DNA from: Tabrizicola sp.
GTDB taxonomy: Bacteria > Pseudomonadota > Alphaproteobacteria > Rhodobacterales > Rhodobacteraceae
Reading direction: 5' to 3'
DNA length: 64,000 nt
Assembly (NCBI RefSeq): GCF_022842145.1
Contig: NZ_JALHQD010000002.1
Coordinates: forward strand, 581,181 to 645,180
This document shows positions 36,698 to 45,412 of the stretch, in pieces. Below the pieces are notes generated by a model. The model did not search any database and was not told where the DNA came from. It worked only from the letters and a program-made list of their open reading frames with translations. A program made the translations under genes and the position numbers. Each line of letters opens with the position of its first letter. Positions within the stretch are counted from its first letter, which is position 1.

Positions 36698-38188
36698 TCA
36701 GCTTTCCTTTTGGTAGCAGGCCGTCAGCAGGGCGGCCTCGGTCAGCCCGTCGGCGGGCAGGATCTGGGAAATCCGCCCGGCGTTCAGGATGGCGATCCGG
36801 TCCGACAAACCTATCAGCTCGGGCAGGTCGGAGGACGCGACGATGACCGCAGTCCCCCTCGCGGCAAGGTCGCGGATCAAAGTGTAGATGTCGAACTTGG
36901 CCCCGACATCGACACCCCGCGTCGGCTCGTCCAGCAGGAGGATCGCAGGGTCACCGGCCAGAGCGCGTGCGAAGAGGACCTTTTGCTGGTTGCCACCCGA
37001 CAACTCGGCGATCGGCTGGTCGGGTCCCGATGCCTTCAACCGCACGTCCTGTGCCAGGCGGCGCACCAGCCCGGCCGTCTTGCGGCGCTGCACGAATCCC
37101 AGGCGCGACAGCCGTGCCAGATGCGGCAGCGCAATGGTCTCGGCCAGCGCTCGGCGCGGCATCACACCTTCGGTCCGCCGCTCGGGCGGGACATAGGCCA
37201 ACCCTTGTGCCCACGCTCCAGCCGGGTTCGCCGCCAGCGGCACCCCGCGCAGTTGCAGATCACCCGCCCGCGTCACCGCACCGATCAGCGCGCGCAGCAA
37301 GACCTCCCGACCCGAGCCCGAAAGTCCGGCAACGCCCAGGATCTCGCCTTCCGCCACCGCGAAGGACAAGGGGCCCAGCCCCCCAGCCCGCAAGTCGCGG
37401 ACCAAAAGCGCCGGGGGGCCAGACGTCGCCGTGTGGCGCGGAAAGAGGTCCGTCATGTCACGCCCGGTCATGTCGCGGATGATCTTGTCCCGGTTTGTCG
37501 CCGCGCGGTCACGGGTAGCCACATGCGCCCCGTCCCGCAGGACGGTGATGCGGTCGGCAAGCCGCATCACCTCGTCCATGCGGTGCGAAACGTAAAGGAT
37601 CGCCGCCCCCGTCGCCTTCAGCGCGGCGATGGCCTTGAACAAGCGTTCCGCTTCAGCCCCGGACAGGGCGGCCGTCGGTTCGTCCATCACGTAGGCCCAG
37701 GGGGCATCCCCGTCGTCCAGCAAGGTGGCCGCAATCCGCACCAGCATCTGGTCGCCCGCTCCAAGCGACCCCATCACCGACCGCGCGTCGATGTGGGAGG
37801 CCCCCAGCTGCCCAAGTGCGTCCACTGCCGCCGTGCGAAGCTTGGTCCAGTGGACCAGCCCGAAGCGCTGCGGATAGGGCCGCGACAAGTGCATGTTCTC
37901 GGCCACGCTCAGCGCCGGGACCACGTGATTTTCCTGATGCAGGAACTGGAAGCCCGCCGTCTTGGCCAGGTCTGGTGATCCCAGCCGTAACAGCGCTCCG
38001 TCCAGCGTCACCTCGCCGGAATCAGCGCTTTCCAGCCCCGCAAGAATTCGGATAAGCGTGCTCTTCCCCGCCCCGTTCTCGCCCATCAGGGCGTGAACCT
38101 CGCCGCCGCGCAGCGACAGCGCAGCCCGGTCCAGCGCCCGCGCGGGACCGAAAGTCTTTACGATGCCCGACAGGCGCAATTCTGGCAT
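36698..38188 (-). CDS. Ribose-type ABC transporter ATPase with two nucleotide domains (RbsA family)
   Basis: 496 aa. The first domain has Walker A GENGAGKST and an atypical signature (LGAGDQMLVRIA). The second has the degenerate Walker A GLSGSGREVL usual in RbsA and a good signature LSGGNQQKV. It powers the CUT2 importer formed with the downstream permease and the binding protein upstream. Confidence 0.9.
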   Translation of the reverse strand: MPELRLSGIVKTFGPARALDRAALSLRGGEVHALMGENGAGKSTLIRILAGLESADSGEVTLDGALLRLGSPDLAKTAGFQFLHQENHVVPALSVAENMHLSRPYPQRFGLVHWTKLRTAAVDALGQLGASHIDARSVMGSLGAGDQMLVRIAATLLDDGDAPWAYVMDEPTAALSGAEAERLFKAIAALKATGAAILYVSHRMDEVMRLADRITVLRDGAHVATRDRAATNRDKIIRDMTGRDMTDLFPRHTATSGPPALLVRDLRAGGLGPLSFAVAEGEILGVAGLSGSGREVLLRALIGAVTRAGDLQLRGVPLAANPAGAWAQGLAYVPPERRTEGVMPRRALAETIALPHLARLSRLGFVQRRKTAGLVRRLAQDVRLKASGPDQPIAELSGGNQQKVLFARALAGDPAILLLDEPTRGVDVGAKFDIYTLIRDLAARGTAVIVASSDLPELIGLSDRIAILNAGRISQILPADGLTEAALLTACYQKES

Positions 38189-38201
38189 GGGAGGGGGCAG
38201 T

Positions 38202-38221
38202 GGGGCGGCGCGAACCGCCCC
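38202..38221 (-). terminator. Hairpin directly after the ribose-type binding-protein gene
   Basis: GGGGCGG (38202-38208) and CCGCCCC (38215-38221), 6-nt loop, 7 bp past the stop codon in the leftward transcript. No T-run follows, so it is more likely an mRNA 3'-end stabiliser or partial terminator. Confidence 0.5.
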
Positions 38222-38228
38222 GTCTGCC

Positions 38229-39173
38229 TTAGTCCTTGGCGTTGGAGCTGGTGATCAGCTTGGTCGGGACGTAGATCACGTTGGCTTTGAGCGTCTCTCC
38301 GCCCAGCACCCGCGCCACCGTGTCCGCCGTCGTGGAACCAATGCCCTGGAAGTCCTGTGCGACCGAGGCTTCGAAGTTTCCGTCCGCCGCGATGGCGTCC
38401 CGCGCCTGCGGGTTGGCGTCGATGCCGGTGATCACGATCCCTTCGCCCTGCCGCCCCGCCGCCTCGATGGCTTGCAGCGCCCCAAGCGCTGGCTGGTCCC
38501 AGGCCGCCCAGACCGCCTTGATGCTGCCGGGTTCAGGATTTGCGGCCAGGATCGCCTCCATCTTGGCGCGGCTGTCGGCAATGCCGCCGTCCGAGACATC
38601 GGGCGTCACGCGGTCCAGTACGGTGATGTCGGGATGGTTCTTGAAGACCGCATCCGCCACCGCGCCGCGCACCTGCACCGGCGGGAAGGCGTCAAAGACG
38701 AACATCACGACAGCGCCCGCGCCGCCGATGCGATTGGCCACATAGACCGAGGTTTCCGCCGCCATCGCATAGCCGTTCGAGGTGATGTTGGCCTTGATCC
38801 GCGGGTCAGCCCCAGCGTCCATCCCGAAGACCGGGATGTTCGCTGCCACCGCTGCATCCAGCCCCGCGCCCACCTGCGCCGGATCGACGTTCAGGACGAT
38901 CGCATTTACGCCTTGCGCTGACACATCCTCCATCCGGCTGATAACCGCCGCGACGTCGCCGGCCGTGTCGATGATGTTCACTTCCCAGCCCAGTTCCTTG
39001 GCACGCGCCTGGAAGGCTTCGACGTAGAACTGCGTTCCGGGCTGCGACAGGTACGGCGTGATCACTGCGATCTTCTCGCCTTCAGCGAAAGCGGCGCTTC
39101 CAACAATTGCCACTGCGGTCGCCAGTGTCAGTCCTGCAATGCGCCAAAAACTGCGCCGTGTGATACCGGTCAT
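38229..39173 (-). CDS. Ribose-type ABC sugar-binding protein
   Basis: 314 aa. Signal sequence with an RR pair (TRRSFWRIAG) and cleavage near AFA. The mature part is a type-I periplasmic binding fold (IAVITPYLSQPGTQFYVEAF; NAIVLNVDP; TGIDANPQARDAI). It belongs to the peripl_BP_4 group that binds pentoses, polyols or autoinducer-2-like compounds. It is divergent from an FGGY kinase that probably handles the imported sugar. Confidence 0.9.
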   Translation of the reverse strand: MTGITRRSFWRIAGLTLATAVAIVGSAAFAEGEKIAVITPYLSQPGTQFYVEAFQARAKELGWEVNIIDTAGDVAAVISRMEDVSAQGVNAIVLNVDPAQVGAGLDAAVAANIPVFGMDAGADPRIKANITSNGYAMAAETSVYVANRIGGAGAVVMFVFDAFPPVQVRGAVADAVFKNHPDITVLDRVTPDVSDGGIADSRAKMEAILAANPEPGSIKAVWAAWDQPALGALQAIEAAGRQGEGIVITGIDANPQARDAIAADGNFEASVAQDFQGIGSTTADTVARVLGGETLKANVIYVPTKLITSSNAKD

Positions 39174-39286
39174 TTTCAGTCCCTCCCCCTACAATTCCCG
39201 ATCTTGCGGAGGAATGATTGTCAGGCCAGTCTTGCCGCGTCCAGAGGTTTTGCAAGCCTCGTTCGGACCCGTAACTTGGGGGAACC

Positions 39287-40738
39287 GTGTCCAACTTGCG
39301 TCTGATCGGAATCGATATCGGCACCACCTCGGTGAAGGCGGTGATGATCGACCTGTCAGGGCAGCGCATTGCCGAGTTCTCGGCCCGCTATCCGACGCAG
39401 AGGCCCGCCGCCGGCCAAGTTGAACAGGACCCCGAAGACTGGCTTCGGCTTGTCCGGGCCGCGCTGGAGCAGTTTGCCGATCATGGATCTGCGGCTGCCC
39501 TATGCCTGACGTCACAGGTGAATACGCATGTCTTCACCGACGCTGCGTTGAATGTCCTCCAACCCGCCATCGTCTGGCAGGATGGCCGGGCTGCCCAAGC
39601 AGGTGCGGCCCTGGATCGCTCCGTTTCCGCCGAGGACAAGATCGCCTGGCTTGGCGCGCCGATCCCGATCGATGCCAGCCACGCCCTTGCCCGAATGGCC
39701 TGGATGCAGGCTGCGCGCCCCGAGATATGGGACCGGACCGCTCATGTCCTCCTGCCGCGCGACTGGATTCTCGCGCGGCTGACGGGCGTCCTGCTGACGG
39801 ACCCGATTTCGGCCGTGGGCCTGGTCACGCCCGCTTTCACTTATGCTGATGACTTGATCGCGGGCCTCAATGGCGCGGCGCGGCGTCTTGCACCGCTGGC
39901 CGACCCGTTCACAGTGGTGGGCCAGGTCAGCGCCTCTTGGCCCTTTGCGGGAACTCCCGTCGTGCTGGGCGTGATGGACGCCTGGGCCAGCCTTTTCGGG
40001 CTTGGCGTGGCGCAGGAGGGCGAGGCGTTCTATCTTTCCGGCACCTCGGAGGTGCTGGGCATCATATCGGGCGACCTTTTCCCCCAGCCGGGCATCATCA
40101 CCTTTCCCGAGTGGCGCGGCCTTCGCCTGCACGCAGCCCCCACGCAATCAGGAGGCGCCTCGCTTGACTGGGCAGCGCGGCTCTTGGGACGCTCGACCCA
40201 GGACCTTGCCACAATGGCAATGTCCGTGACCGACGACGCCCCCTTGTTTCTGCCACACCTTCAGGGCGAACGGGCGCCGCTCTGGGATGCGGCATCGCGG
40301 GGCGGCTTTGCCGGTCTGACCGCCAGTCATGGCCCGGTGGAGATGGCGGCTGCGATCCTGGAAGGCGTCGCCTTCTCCGCCCGCCTGGCGTTCGAGGCGC
40401 TGGAGCGGTCGGCAGGCGCGCAGCCGGCGATGCTCCGGGCAGGCGGGGGTGGCTTTGCGTCGGACACTTGGGCGCAACTTCGCGCCGACGTGCTCGGTCG
40501 GCCCATCCAGCGGGTCGAAGGCAGCGACCCGGGTGCGATCGGCGCAGCCGTGATGGCGGGGGTCGGGACGGGTTCCCTGACCGATCTTGTCTCGGCTTCC
40601 AGAGCGCTTGTCCAAGTTGACCGGATTTTTACCCCGCGTCCGTCAGAAAGCACCCGTGCGGACACCCGCTATGCGCTGTGGCGCGACCTCTATGGGGCGC
40701 TGCGTCCGACCAACCACGCTCTGAGTGCCTTGGGATAA
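39287..40738 (+). CDS. FGGY-family carbohydrate kinase
   Basis: 483 aa with GTG start after GGGGGAA. Phosphate loop GIDIGTTSVKAVM, ALCLTSQVNTHVF, LSGTSEVLGI, and ATP-site AGGGGFASDTWAQ are present. It resembles xylulokinase/ribulokinase-like enzymes but is diverged from the XylB-like kinase at 11926. With the divergent ribose-type importer it probably forms a minimal uptake-and-phosphorylation unit, because no isomerase or dehydrogenase is adjacent. Confidence 0.85.
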   Translation: MSNLRLIGIDIGTTSVKAVMIDLSGQRIAEFSARYPTQRPAAGQVEQDPEDWLRLVRAALEQFADHGSAAALCLTSQVNTHVFTDAALNVLQPAIVWQDGRAAQAGAALDRSVSAEDKIAWLGAPIPIDASHALARMAWMQAARPEIWDRTAHVLLPRDWILARLTGVLLTDPISAVGLVTPAFTYADDLIAGLNGAARRLAPLADPFTVVGQVSASWPFAGTPVVLGVMDAWASLFGLGVAQEGEAFYLSGTSEVLGIISGDLFPQPGIITFPEWRGLRLHAAPTQSGGASLDWAARLLGRSTQDLATMAMSVTDDAPLFLPHLQGERAPLWDAASRGGFAGLTASHGPVEMAAAILEGVAFSARLAFEALERSAGAQPAMLRAGGGGFASDTWAQLRADVLGRPIQRVEGSDPGAIGAAVMAGVGTGSLTDLVSASRALVQVDRIFTPRPSESTRADTRYALWRDLYGALRPTNHALSALG

Positions 40739-41002
40739 GGACATCGCCGCCAACGATGCCATTTGGGCCTGCGACTTTACGGTTCGTACCGACCAAACTT
40801 GCTTGATCTGTGACTGCCGAAGTCCTGCCCTTTTCCGCCGCTTGTCCAAATCTACCGGTGTGACCGGCCAAAGTTTGACCTCAGTCCCATCCTAAGAGCC
40901 GGCTTCTGGGCCTCTGGCGCCAAGCCCATCCCGCATAGCCCTTGTATACAACCGAAGAATTCGGCCGCTGGCGGATCGGGAGAAAGCTTTCGCTGGGTTA
41001 AT
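40739..41002. other. Intergenic region between FGGY kinase and tRNA-Ser
   Basis: 264 bp without a supported gene. A short palindrome GAAAGCTTTC (40982-40991) follows the tRNA 3' end and could contribute to termination or processing. No attachment-site duplication of the tRNA end was seen within the window. Confidence 0.4.
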
Positions 41003-41092
<90 letters not shown>

Positions 41093-41275
41093 GCGCTTCA
41101 GACGGTCGTCTATGTGGCGGGGTGGATAGCCGGGCCTCGGACGATGCGCAAGAGGCAATCCGCAGAAACAGCTGAGGTTCCCGGTGGTCCGATCACGGCC
41201 AGTTGCACCGCTGCGACTTGGCAAGTCGGGGCAGAGAGACTAGCTCTTCAAGTGTAGTCGCGGAAGGGTTCGCCG

Positions 41276-42124
41276 ATGCTTCTGTCTCGCCTCGCGCTTG
41301 CAGCGCTTCTGGCCCTGGGCCAGCCTGTGCTGGCGCAGACGCCAGCAACCGATCCGGCTGCGGCAGTCCCGGCTGACCGGGTATCCGAGGTCATGCGACT
41401 GGCCGATCTCTTCCAGGTCTTGCGCGAAGAGGGGATCGCCTATGGGGCAGACCTGCAGGCGGACATGTTCCCAGCAGGCGGCGGGGCGGAGTGGACGGCC
41501 GAAGTCTCGGGGATCTACGACGCCGAACGCCTGCAATCTGCCTTTACAGCGGCGCTTCAGTCCCAGTTGTCTGCTCAGCCCGAAGCCCAGAAGGCGGTGA
41601 TCGACTTCTTCGCCTCCGACCTTGGCCAGAAGATCGTCGGGCTGGAAATTGAAGCCCGCCGCGCCTTTCTGGACACCGCGACCGAGGAAGCCGCGCGTGT
41701 CGCAGCCGAAGACGCCGCCGCCGCCCGAGAGCCGAAGGTCGCCCTTGTCCGCCAGATGATCGAGTCCGGCGATCTGCTGGAAATGAATGTCGCCGGTGCG
41801 CTGTCCGGCAGTCTGGCGTTCATGACCGGCATGTCGGAGTCCGGGGCCTACGGGGCGATCCCGCAGGACCAGCTTCTGTCCGACGTCTGGGGGCAGGAAG
41901 ACCAGGTCCGGGCCGACACGTCGACCTGGCTGAATGCCTATCTCGGCCTTGCTTACCATCCACTGACCGAGGCCGAGCTGCAAAGCTATGTCGAATTCTG
42001 GGAAAGCGATGCGGGCCAAAGGCTTAACGCCGCCCTCTTCAGCGCGTTCGACCAGGTGTTCCGCCAGGTTTCGCTGGACCTTGGCCGTGCCGCTGGACGC
42101 GCGATGCAGGGCCGCGATATCTGA
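41276..42124 (+). CDS. Exported DUF2059-domain protein
   Basis: 282 aa. Sec signal peptide (MLLSRLALAALLALGQPVLA, cleavage after ALA or AQT). The rest is helical, and the C-terminal segment (ELQSYVEFWESDAGQRLNAAL) matches the DUF2059 pattern YxxFYxSxxGQKL. A similar but weaker unit appears near residues 110-130 (FFASDLGQKIVGLE), suggesting an internal duplication. Function unknown; periplasmic location inferred. Confidence 0.8.
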   Translation: MLLSRLALAALLALGQPVLAQTPATDPAAAVPADRVSEVMRLADLFQVLREEGIAYGADLQADMFPAGGGAEWTAEVSGIYDAERLQSAFTAALQSQLSAQPEAQKAVIDFFASDLGQKIVGLEIEARRAFLDTATEEAARVAAEDAAAAREPKVALVRQMIESGDLLEMNVAGALSGSLAFMTGMSESGAYGAIPQDQLLSDVWGQEDQVRADTSTWLNAYLGLAYHPLTEAELQSYVEFWESDAGQRLNAALFSAFDQVFRQVSLDLGRAAGRAMQGRDI

Positions 42125-42134
42125 TCCCAGCTCC

Positions 42135-42163
42135 TTGACACGGCCCGGGCTTCGACGCATAAG
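42135..42163 (+). promoter_or_regulatory. Promoter of the rplU-rpmA operon
   Basis: TTGACA (42135-42140) and CATAAG (42158-42163) with 17-bp spacing. Transcription would begin near 42170, at the first arm of the hairpin described next. Confidence 0.6.
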
Positions 42164-42167
42164 CGCG

Positions 42168-42208
42168 CATCTCGGGCCAAGGGGCGACTCTCGGCCCGAG
42201 ATGTTTTT
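42168..42208 (+). terminator. Terminator-like hairpin at the 5' end of the rplU transcript
   Basis: CATCTCGGGCC (42168-42178) and GGCCCGAGATG (42193-42203), perfect 11-bp stem, followed by TTTTT (42204-42208). It could end transcription from the DUF2059 gene. However, its left arm can also pair with an identical GCCCGAGATG at 42261-42270, so it may act as an attenuator. Confidence 0.7.
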
Positions 42209-42310
42209 GCAATGACGCCCTTCAGGGGCGCGCTGTCCGAGGCGGGGAAACCCCGTGAACGCCCGAGATGTCGGGGGCCAGAGGGCGCGGAGAGATGGAA
42301 GGAAAGACCC

Positions 42311-42757
42311 ATGTTTGCGGTCCTCAAGACCGGTGGCAAGCAGTACAAGGTGCAGGCGGGTGACGTCCTGCGCGTTGAGAAGCTTGACGCTGTCGCTGGT
42401 GAAAAGATCCAGTTCAACGAAATCCTGATGGTTGGCACCACGATCGGTGTGCCGATGGTTGCAGGCGCGGCCGTCCAGGCCGAGGTCATCGACCAGATCA
42501 AGGGCGAGAAGACCATCCACTACGTCAAGCGCCGCCGGAAGCACTCCAGCCAGCGCACCAAGGGCCACCGCCAGCACCTGACGCTGGTGCGTGTGACCGA
42601 AGTGCTGGAAAACGGCGCTGACAAGTCGGGCGTCAAGGCCGCTGTCGGAACCGTCGCCGCGCGCCGTGTCGCCCATGAAGCCCCCGGTGCGGCCAAGCCC
42701 GCCGAGAAGGCCGAGAAACCGAAGCGTGCCGTCAAGGCCGCTGCAGCGCAGGAGTAA
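42311..42757 (+). CDS. rplU: 50S ribosomal protein L21
   Basis: 148 aa. The first 103 residues are the canonical L21 fold (MFAVLKTGGKQYKV; YVKRRRKHSSQRTKGHRQ). The remaining 45 form an Ala/Lys/Pro-rich tail seen in many alphaproteobacteria. The leader of about 140 nt upstream is GC-rich and able to fold. It precedes rpmA by 6 bp. Confidence 0.97.
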   Translation: MFAVLKTGGKQYKVQAGDVLRVEKLDAVAGEKIQFNEILMVGTTIGVPMVAGAAVQAEVIDQIKGEKTIHYVKRRRKHSSQRTKGHRQHLTLVRVTEVLENGADKSGVKAAVGTVAARRVAHEAPGAAKPAEKAEKPKRAVKAAAAQE

Positions 42758-42763
42758 GACCCC

Positions 42764-43033
42764 ATGGCACACAAGAAAGCAGGCGGTTCATCCCGCAACG
42801 GTCGCGACTCGGCCGGTCGTCGCCTGGGCATCAAGCTCTTCGGCGGTCAGGCTGCCATTCCCGGCAACATCATCTGCCGCCAGCGCGGAACCACCTGGTT
42901 CCCCGGTGAAGGCGTCGGAATGGGCACTGACCACACGATCTTCGCGAAGGTCGTGGGCCGCGTGACCTTCAAGAAAGGCCTGAAAGGTCGCACTTTCATT
43001 TCGGTTCTGCCCGCCCAGGAGGCAGCCGAGTAA
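42764..43033 (+). CDS. rpmA: 50S ribosomal protein L27
   Basis: 89 aa, starting [16 protein letters not shown] with the typical RQRGT motif. L27 lies near the peptidyl-transferase centre. No N-terminal extension requiring Prp-type cleavage is present. Confidence 0.98.
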   Translation: MAHKKAGGSSRNGRDSAGRRLGIKLFGGQAAIPGNIICRQRGTTWFPGEGVGMGTDHTIFAKVVGRVTFKKGLKGRTFISVLPAQEAAE

Positions 43034-43061
43034 GCCGAACCTTTACAATTGAATTGTAGAT

Positions 43062-43089
43062 GGGGGATCGGTCGAAAGGCCGGTCCCCC
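43062..43089 (+). terminator. Rho-independent terminator of rplU-rpmA
   Basis: GGGGGATCGG pairs with CCGGTCCCCC (one G-U pair) over an 8-nt loop, followed by TTCTCGTTT. A 15-bp palindrome TACAATT-G-AATTGTA (43044-43058) lies just upstream. Confidence 0.7.
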
Positions 43090-43214
43090 TTCTCGTTTCC
43101 GGGGCCAAGCCGGGATTGTGGCGGACTGCCATGCCACGACCCTGAAAGGGCCAAACATTCGGGCGATTGCACGGTTAGCCGACAATCCCCACATGCGCTT
43201 CAAAGGAGGGAGCC

Positions 43215-43754
43215 ATGATCCTGGAGAAGATCGCCACTCCGGTGGAAATCGCGACCGACCGTTTCACGCTTCGCCCCGTGCGAAAGTCTGATTCCGGGCT
43301 CTTTGCGCTTTACGCCGGCGACAAGCGCGTAGCCGAAGCGACCCAGGGCATCCCGCACCCCCTGCCGCCCGGTGCAGCCGAGGCATTCTGCACCCGTGCG
43401 ATGAGCGCGGGGCTAGAGGAAGACATTTGGGTCATGGACGGCACCCTCTCGGGCCTGCCGGAAGTGCTGGGTGTGATCTCTCTGAAGAAGATGGACCGCA
43501 ACCAGTCCGAGGTGGCCTTCTGGGTCGCGCCCGCCTTCTGGAACCACGGCATCGCCTCGGCGTCCGTGCAGGCGCTGGTCATGGCCAATCCCCAGAAGAA
43601 CTGCACCATGTTCGCAGAGGCCTTTCAGGACAACCCGGGGTCGGCCCGGGTGCTGACCAACGCGGGCTTCCAGTACCTGGGCGATGCCGAGAGCTATTCC
43701 GTCGCGCGGGGGGCCAACGTCCCCACCTGGACCTACATCCGCAAGCTGGACTAG
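43215..43754 (+). CDS. GNAT-family N-acetyltransferase (RimJ/RimL-like)
   Basis: 179 aa. Strong Shine-Dalgarno (AAGGAGGGAG). GNAT pattern RFTLRPVRKSDSGLFALY at the N-terminus, FWVAPAFWNHGIASASVQALV as the acetyl-CoA loop region, and NPGSARVLTNAGFQYLG. The N-rich loop lacks the classical Q/RxxGxG/A (here WNHGIA). A GNAT gene next to rpmA is common in this bacterial family. The target is unknown. Confidence 0.85.
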   Translation: MILEKIATPVEIATDRFTLRPVRKSDSGLFALYAGDKRVAEATQGIPHPLPPGAAEAFCTRAMSAGLEEDIWVMDGTLSGLPEVLGVISLKKMDRNQSEVAFWVAPAFWNHGIASASVQALVMANPQKNCTMFAEAFQDNPGSARVLTNAGFQYLGDAESYSVARGANVPTWTYIRKLD

Positions 43755-43758
43755 GGCG

Positions 43759-44259
43759 ATGGCCCTTGCGCATCACCACCGGACAGCGCGCCTGACGCTG
43801 CGCCCCGTCGCCGCCTCGGACGAGGCGGCGGTGGTGATGGGGGTCGGCGACATTGCGGTGTCGGGGTGGTTGGCGGTCGTGCCGCATCCGTATTCCGCGG
43901 CCGATTTCCGGGCGTTCCTGACGACCTACGCAGTCGCTGGTGAAACCTTTGCGATTGACGATGAAGAAGGTTTTGCCGGGATCATGGGTGTGGAAGATGG
44001 TATCCTCGGCTATTGGATTGCGCCCCGTGCGCAGGGCAGGGGCTACGCCACCGAAACCGCCCGCTGCCTTGTGGCGGCGCATTTCGATGCCAGCGATACG
44101 CCGCTGGCGTCGGGTTGTTTCGAGGGTAACCAGAGGTCAGCCAAGGTATCGGCAAAGCTGGGGTTTGTGGAAGTTGGCCGGGACCTCAAGTACTGCCGGG
44201 CGCGCGATGCCGTCCTGCCGCATGTGATTATGAGGTTGACCCGCGAGGCCTTTGTCTGA
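43759..44259 (+). CDS. GNAT-family N-acetyltransferase
   Basis: 166 aa, 4 bp after the previous GNAT gene. RLTLRPVAASDEAAVV opens the fold. The acetyl-CoA loop APRAQGRGYATETAR is canonical (QGRGYA), and NQRSAKVSAKLGFVEVGR completes it. Likely RimJ/RimL-type protein or small-molecule acetyltransferase. Confidence 0.88.
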   Translation: MALAHHHRTARLTLRPVAASDEAAVVMGVGDIAVSGWLAVVPHPYSAADFRAFLTTYAVAGETFAIDDEEGFAGIMGVEDGILGYWIAPRAQGRGYATETARCLVAAHFDASDTPLASGCFEGNQRSAKVSAKLGFVEVGRDLKYCRARDAVLPHVIMRLTREAFV

Positions 44260-44266
44260 CGAACGG

Positions 44267-44311
44267 CTCCTCGTGCGACTTCGTCTTCTCGTCGCCAGGC
44301 GAGAAGCGAAG
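44267..44311 (+). repeat. Hairpin-forming dispersed repeat, copy A
   Basis: Core CTCCTCGTGCGACTTC... (28 nt, 44267-44294) followed by an arm that folds back (CGAGAAGCGAAG). It lies in the convergent gap between a GNAT gene and the ThiE-like gene and could double as a bidirectional terminator. Copy B matches 26 of 28 core positions on the other strand; copy C matches 23 of 28. Confidence 0.6.
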
Positions 44312-44328
44312 CGTCCTCAAGAAGTGTC

Positions 44329-44949
44329 TTACCCCAAAGGCGCAAGAAGGGCCTTCAGAGCCACCAGGGGATCCTCGGCCCCCCAAATTTCTTCCCCAAC
44401 CGCAAAGAAGTCGGTGACCGGTCCAAAGCGGGCCACCAATTCGGCGGTCAGCGCGCCCTCGGCGATGACGGGGACCTCGATGACCTCGGACCACCATTCG
44501 AAGACGTCGAACTCCACCTGGCTGCCGTCGCCCAGCGTGGTGGCGCCGATCGGTCCGAAGGCCACGTAATCCGCGCCCGCTTCGCCCGCCGACATGCCTT
44601 CGTGCCGGCTGGTTCCGCAGAAGGCCCCGACGATGGCGTCCGCGCCCAGGTCCTTGCGGGCCTTGCGGACCGTCCGGGCGCCGTCGGTAAGGTGGACGCC
44701 ATCAAGACCCAGACGCTCGGCCAGGATGAGGTGGTTGTCGATCACCACCGGCACGTCGCGGGAATGGGCCGCCTCACGAGCGGCATCGGCAGCGCGCATC
44801 AGGGTGTCCTCGTCCTTCGTGGCAAGCGACAGCCGCAGGCAGGCGATCTCGGCCCCGTCAAGGACGCGACCCAGTCGTTCCGAAAACGTCTCGGGATCAA
44901 AGGTCGGGGGGGTGATCAGGGTGATCTGCGGGCGGTCGTCAGCGGCCAT
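44329..44949 (-). CDS. thiE: ThiE-like thiamine phosphate synthase family protein
   Basis: 206 aa TIM barrel. VPVVIDNHLILAERLGLDGVHLTD corresponds to the DxxxxA...D-GVHLG region. VGAFCGTSRHEGMSAGEAGADYVAFGPI matches the S-x-H...GADYVxxGP motif, with SRHE where many enzymes have STHx. The phosphate loop near IAEGALTAEL is altered relative to the usual AIGGI. No other thi genes or TPP riboswitch are adjacent, so it may be a TenI/ThiE-like salvage protein. Confidence 0.75.
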   Translation of the reverse strand: MAADDRPQITLITPPTFDPETFSERLGRVLDGAEIACLRLSLATKDEDTLMRAADAAREAAHSRDVPVVIDNHLILAERLGLDGVHLTDGARTVRKARKDLGADAIVGAFCGTSRHEGMSAGEAGADYVAFGPIGATTLGDGSQVEFDVFEWWSEVIEVPVIAEGALTAELVARFGPVTDFFAVGEEIWGAEDPLVALKALLAPLG

Positions 44950-44983
44950 TTCGGGCTCCGGAATAGGTGTCGCGCTGCGTCTA

Positions 44984-45349
44984 TCAGCCTTTCCGCGGCT
45001 TGGCTACCTTGGGCGGCAGGTCGCGGACGGTGGAAAGGGCAAGCGCCAGAAGGGCGGCGCGCTTGGCATCATCGGCGCTGTCCTCCGGCGAAAGCTGGAC
45101 CATCGCCGCCATCACACGGTCGCCCATCAGCACCGGCGCCGCGCCGGGCAAGTCCAGTGCGGCGGCGTAGCGGTCCTTGCCGACCCGGTACATCGTTCCG
45201 CCCTGATGCACGCCGCAGATCATGTGGCCGTAGGTCAAGAAGCAAAGACCGCCGAACATCCTTGTTTCGGTGAAGGGTTCACCCGACAGGTCGTCACGTA
45301 GAAGCCGCGCCAGTCCGGGATCGAAGGTCACGGGGTTCTCCTTGCCCAA
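44984..45349 (-). CDS. TfoX N-terminal-domain protein
   Basis: 121 aa. The TfoX/Sxy N-domain pattern RMFGGLCFLTYGHMICGV is clear, followed by YRVGKDRYAAAL. The C-terminal TfoX domain of the full competence regulator is absent, as in many short alphaproteobacterial homologues of unknown function. It lies 63 bp from the divergent trmJ gene. Confidence 0.82.
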   Translation of the reverse strand: MGKENPVTFDPGLARLLRDDLSGEPFTETRMFGGLCFLTYGHMICGVHQGGTMYRVGKDRYAAALDLPGAAPVLMGDRVMAAMVQLSPEDSADDAKRAALLALALSTVRDLPPKVAKPRKG

Positions 45350-45412
45350 GGTCGCTTGCTAGAGGGCCGGGCCTAGCCTATCTCGCGGCGAGAGTTTCGC
45401 ATAGGTGGCTGC

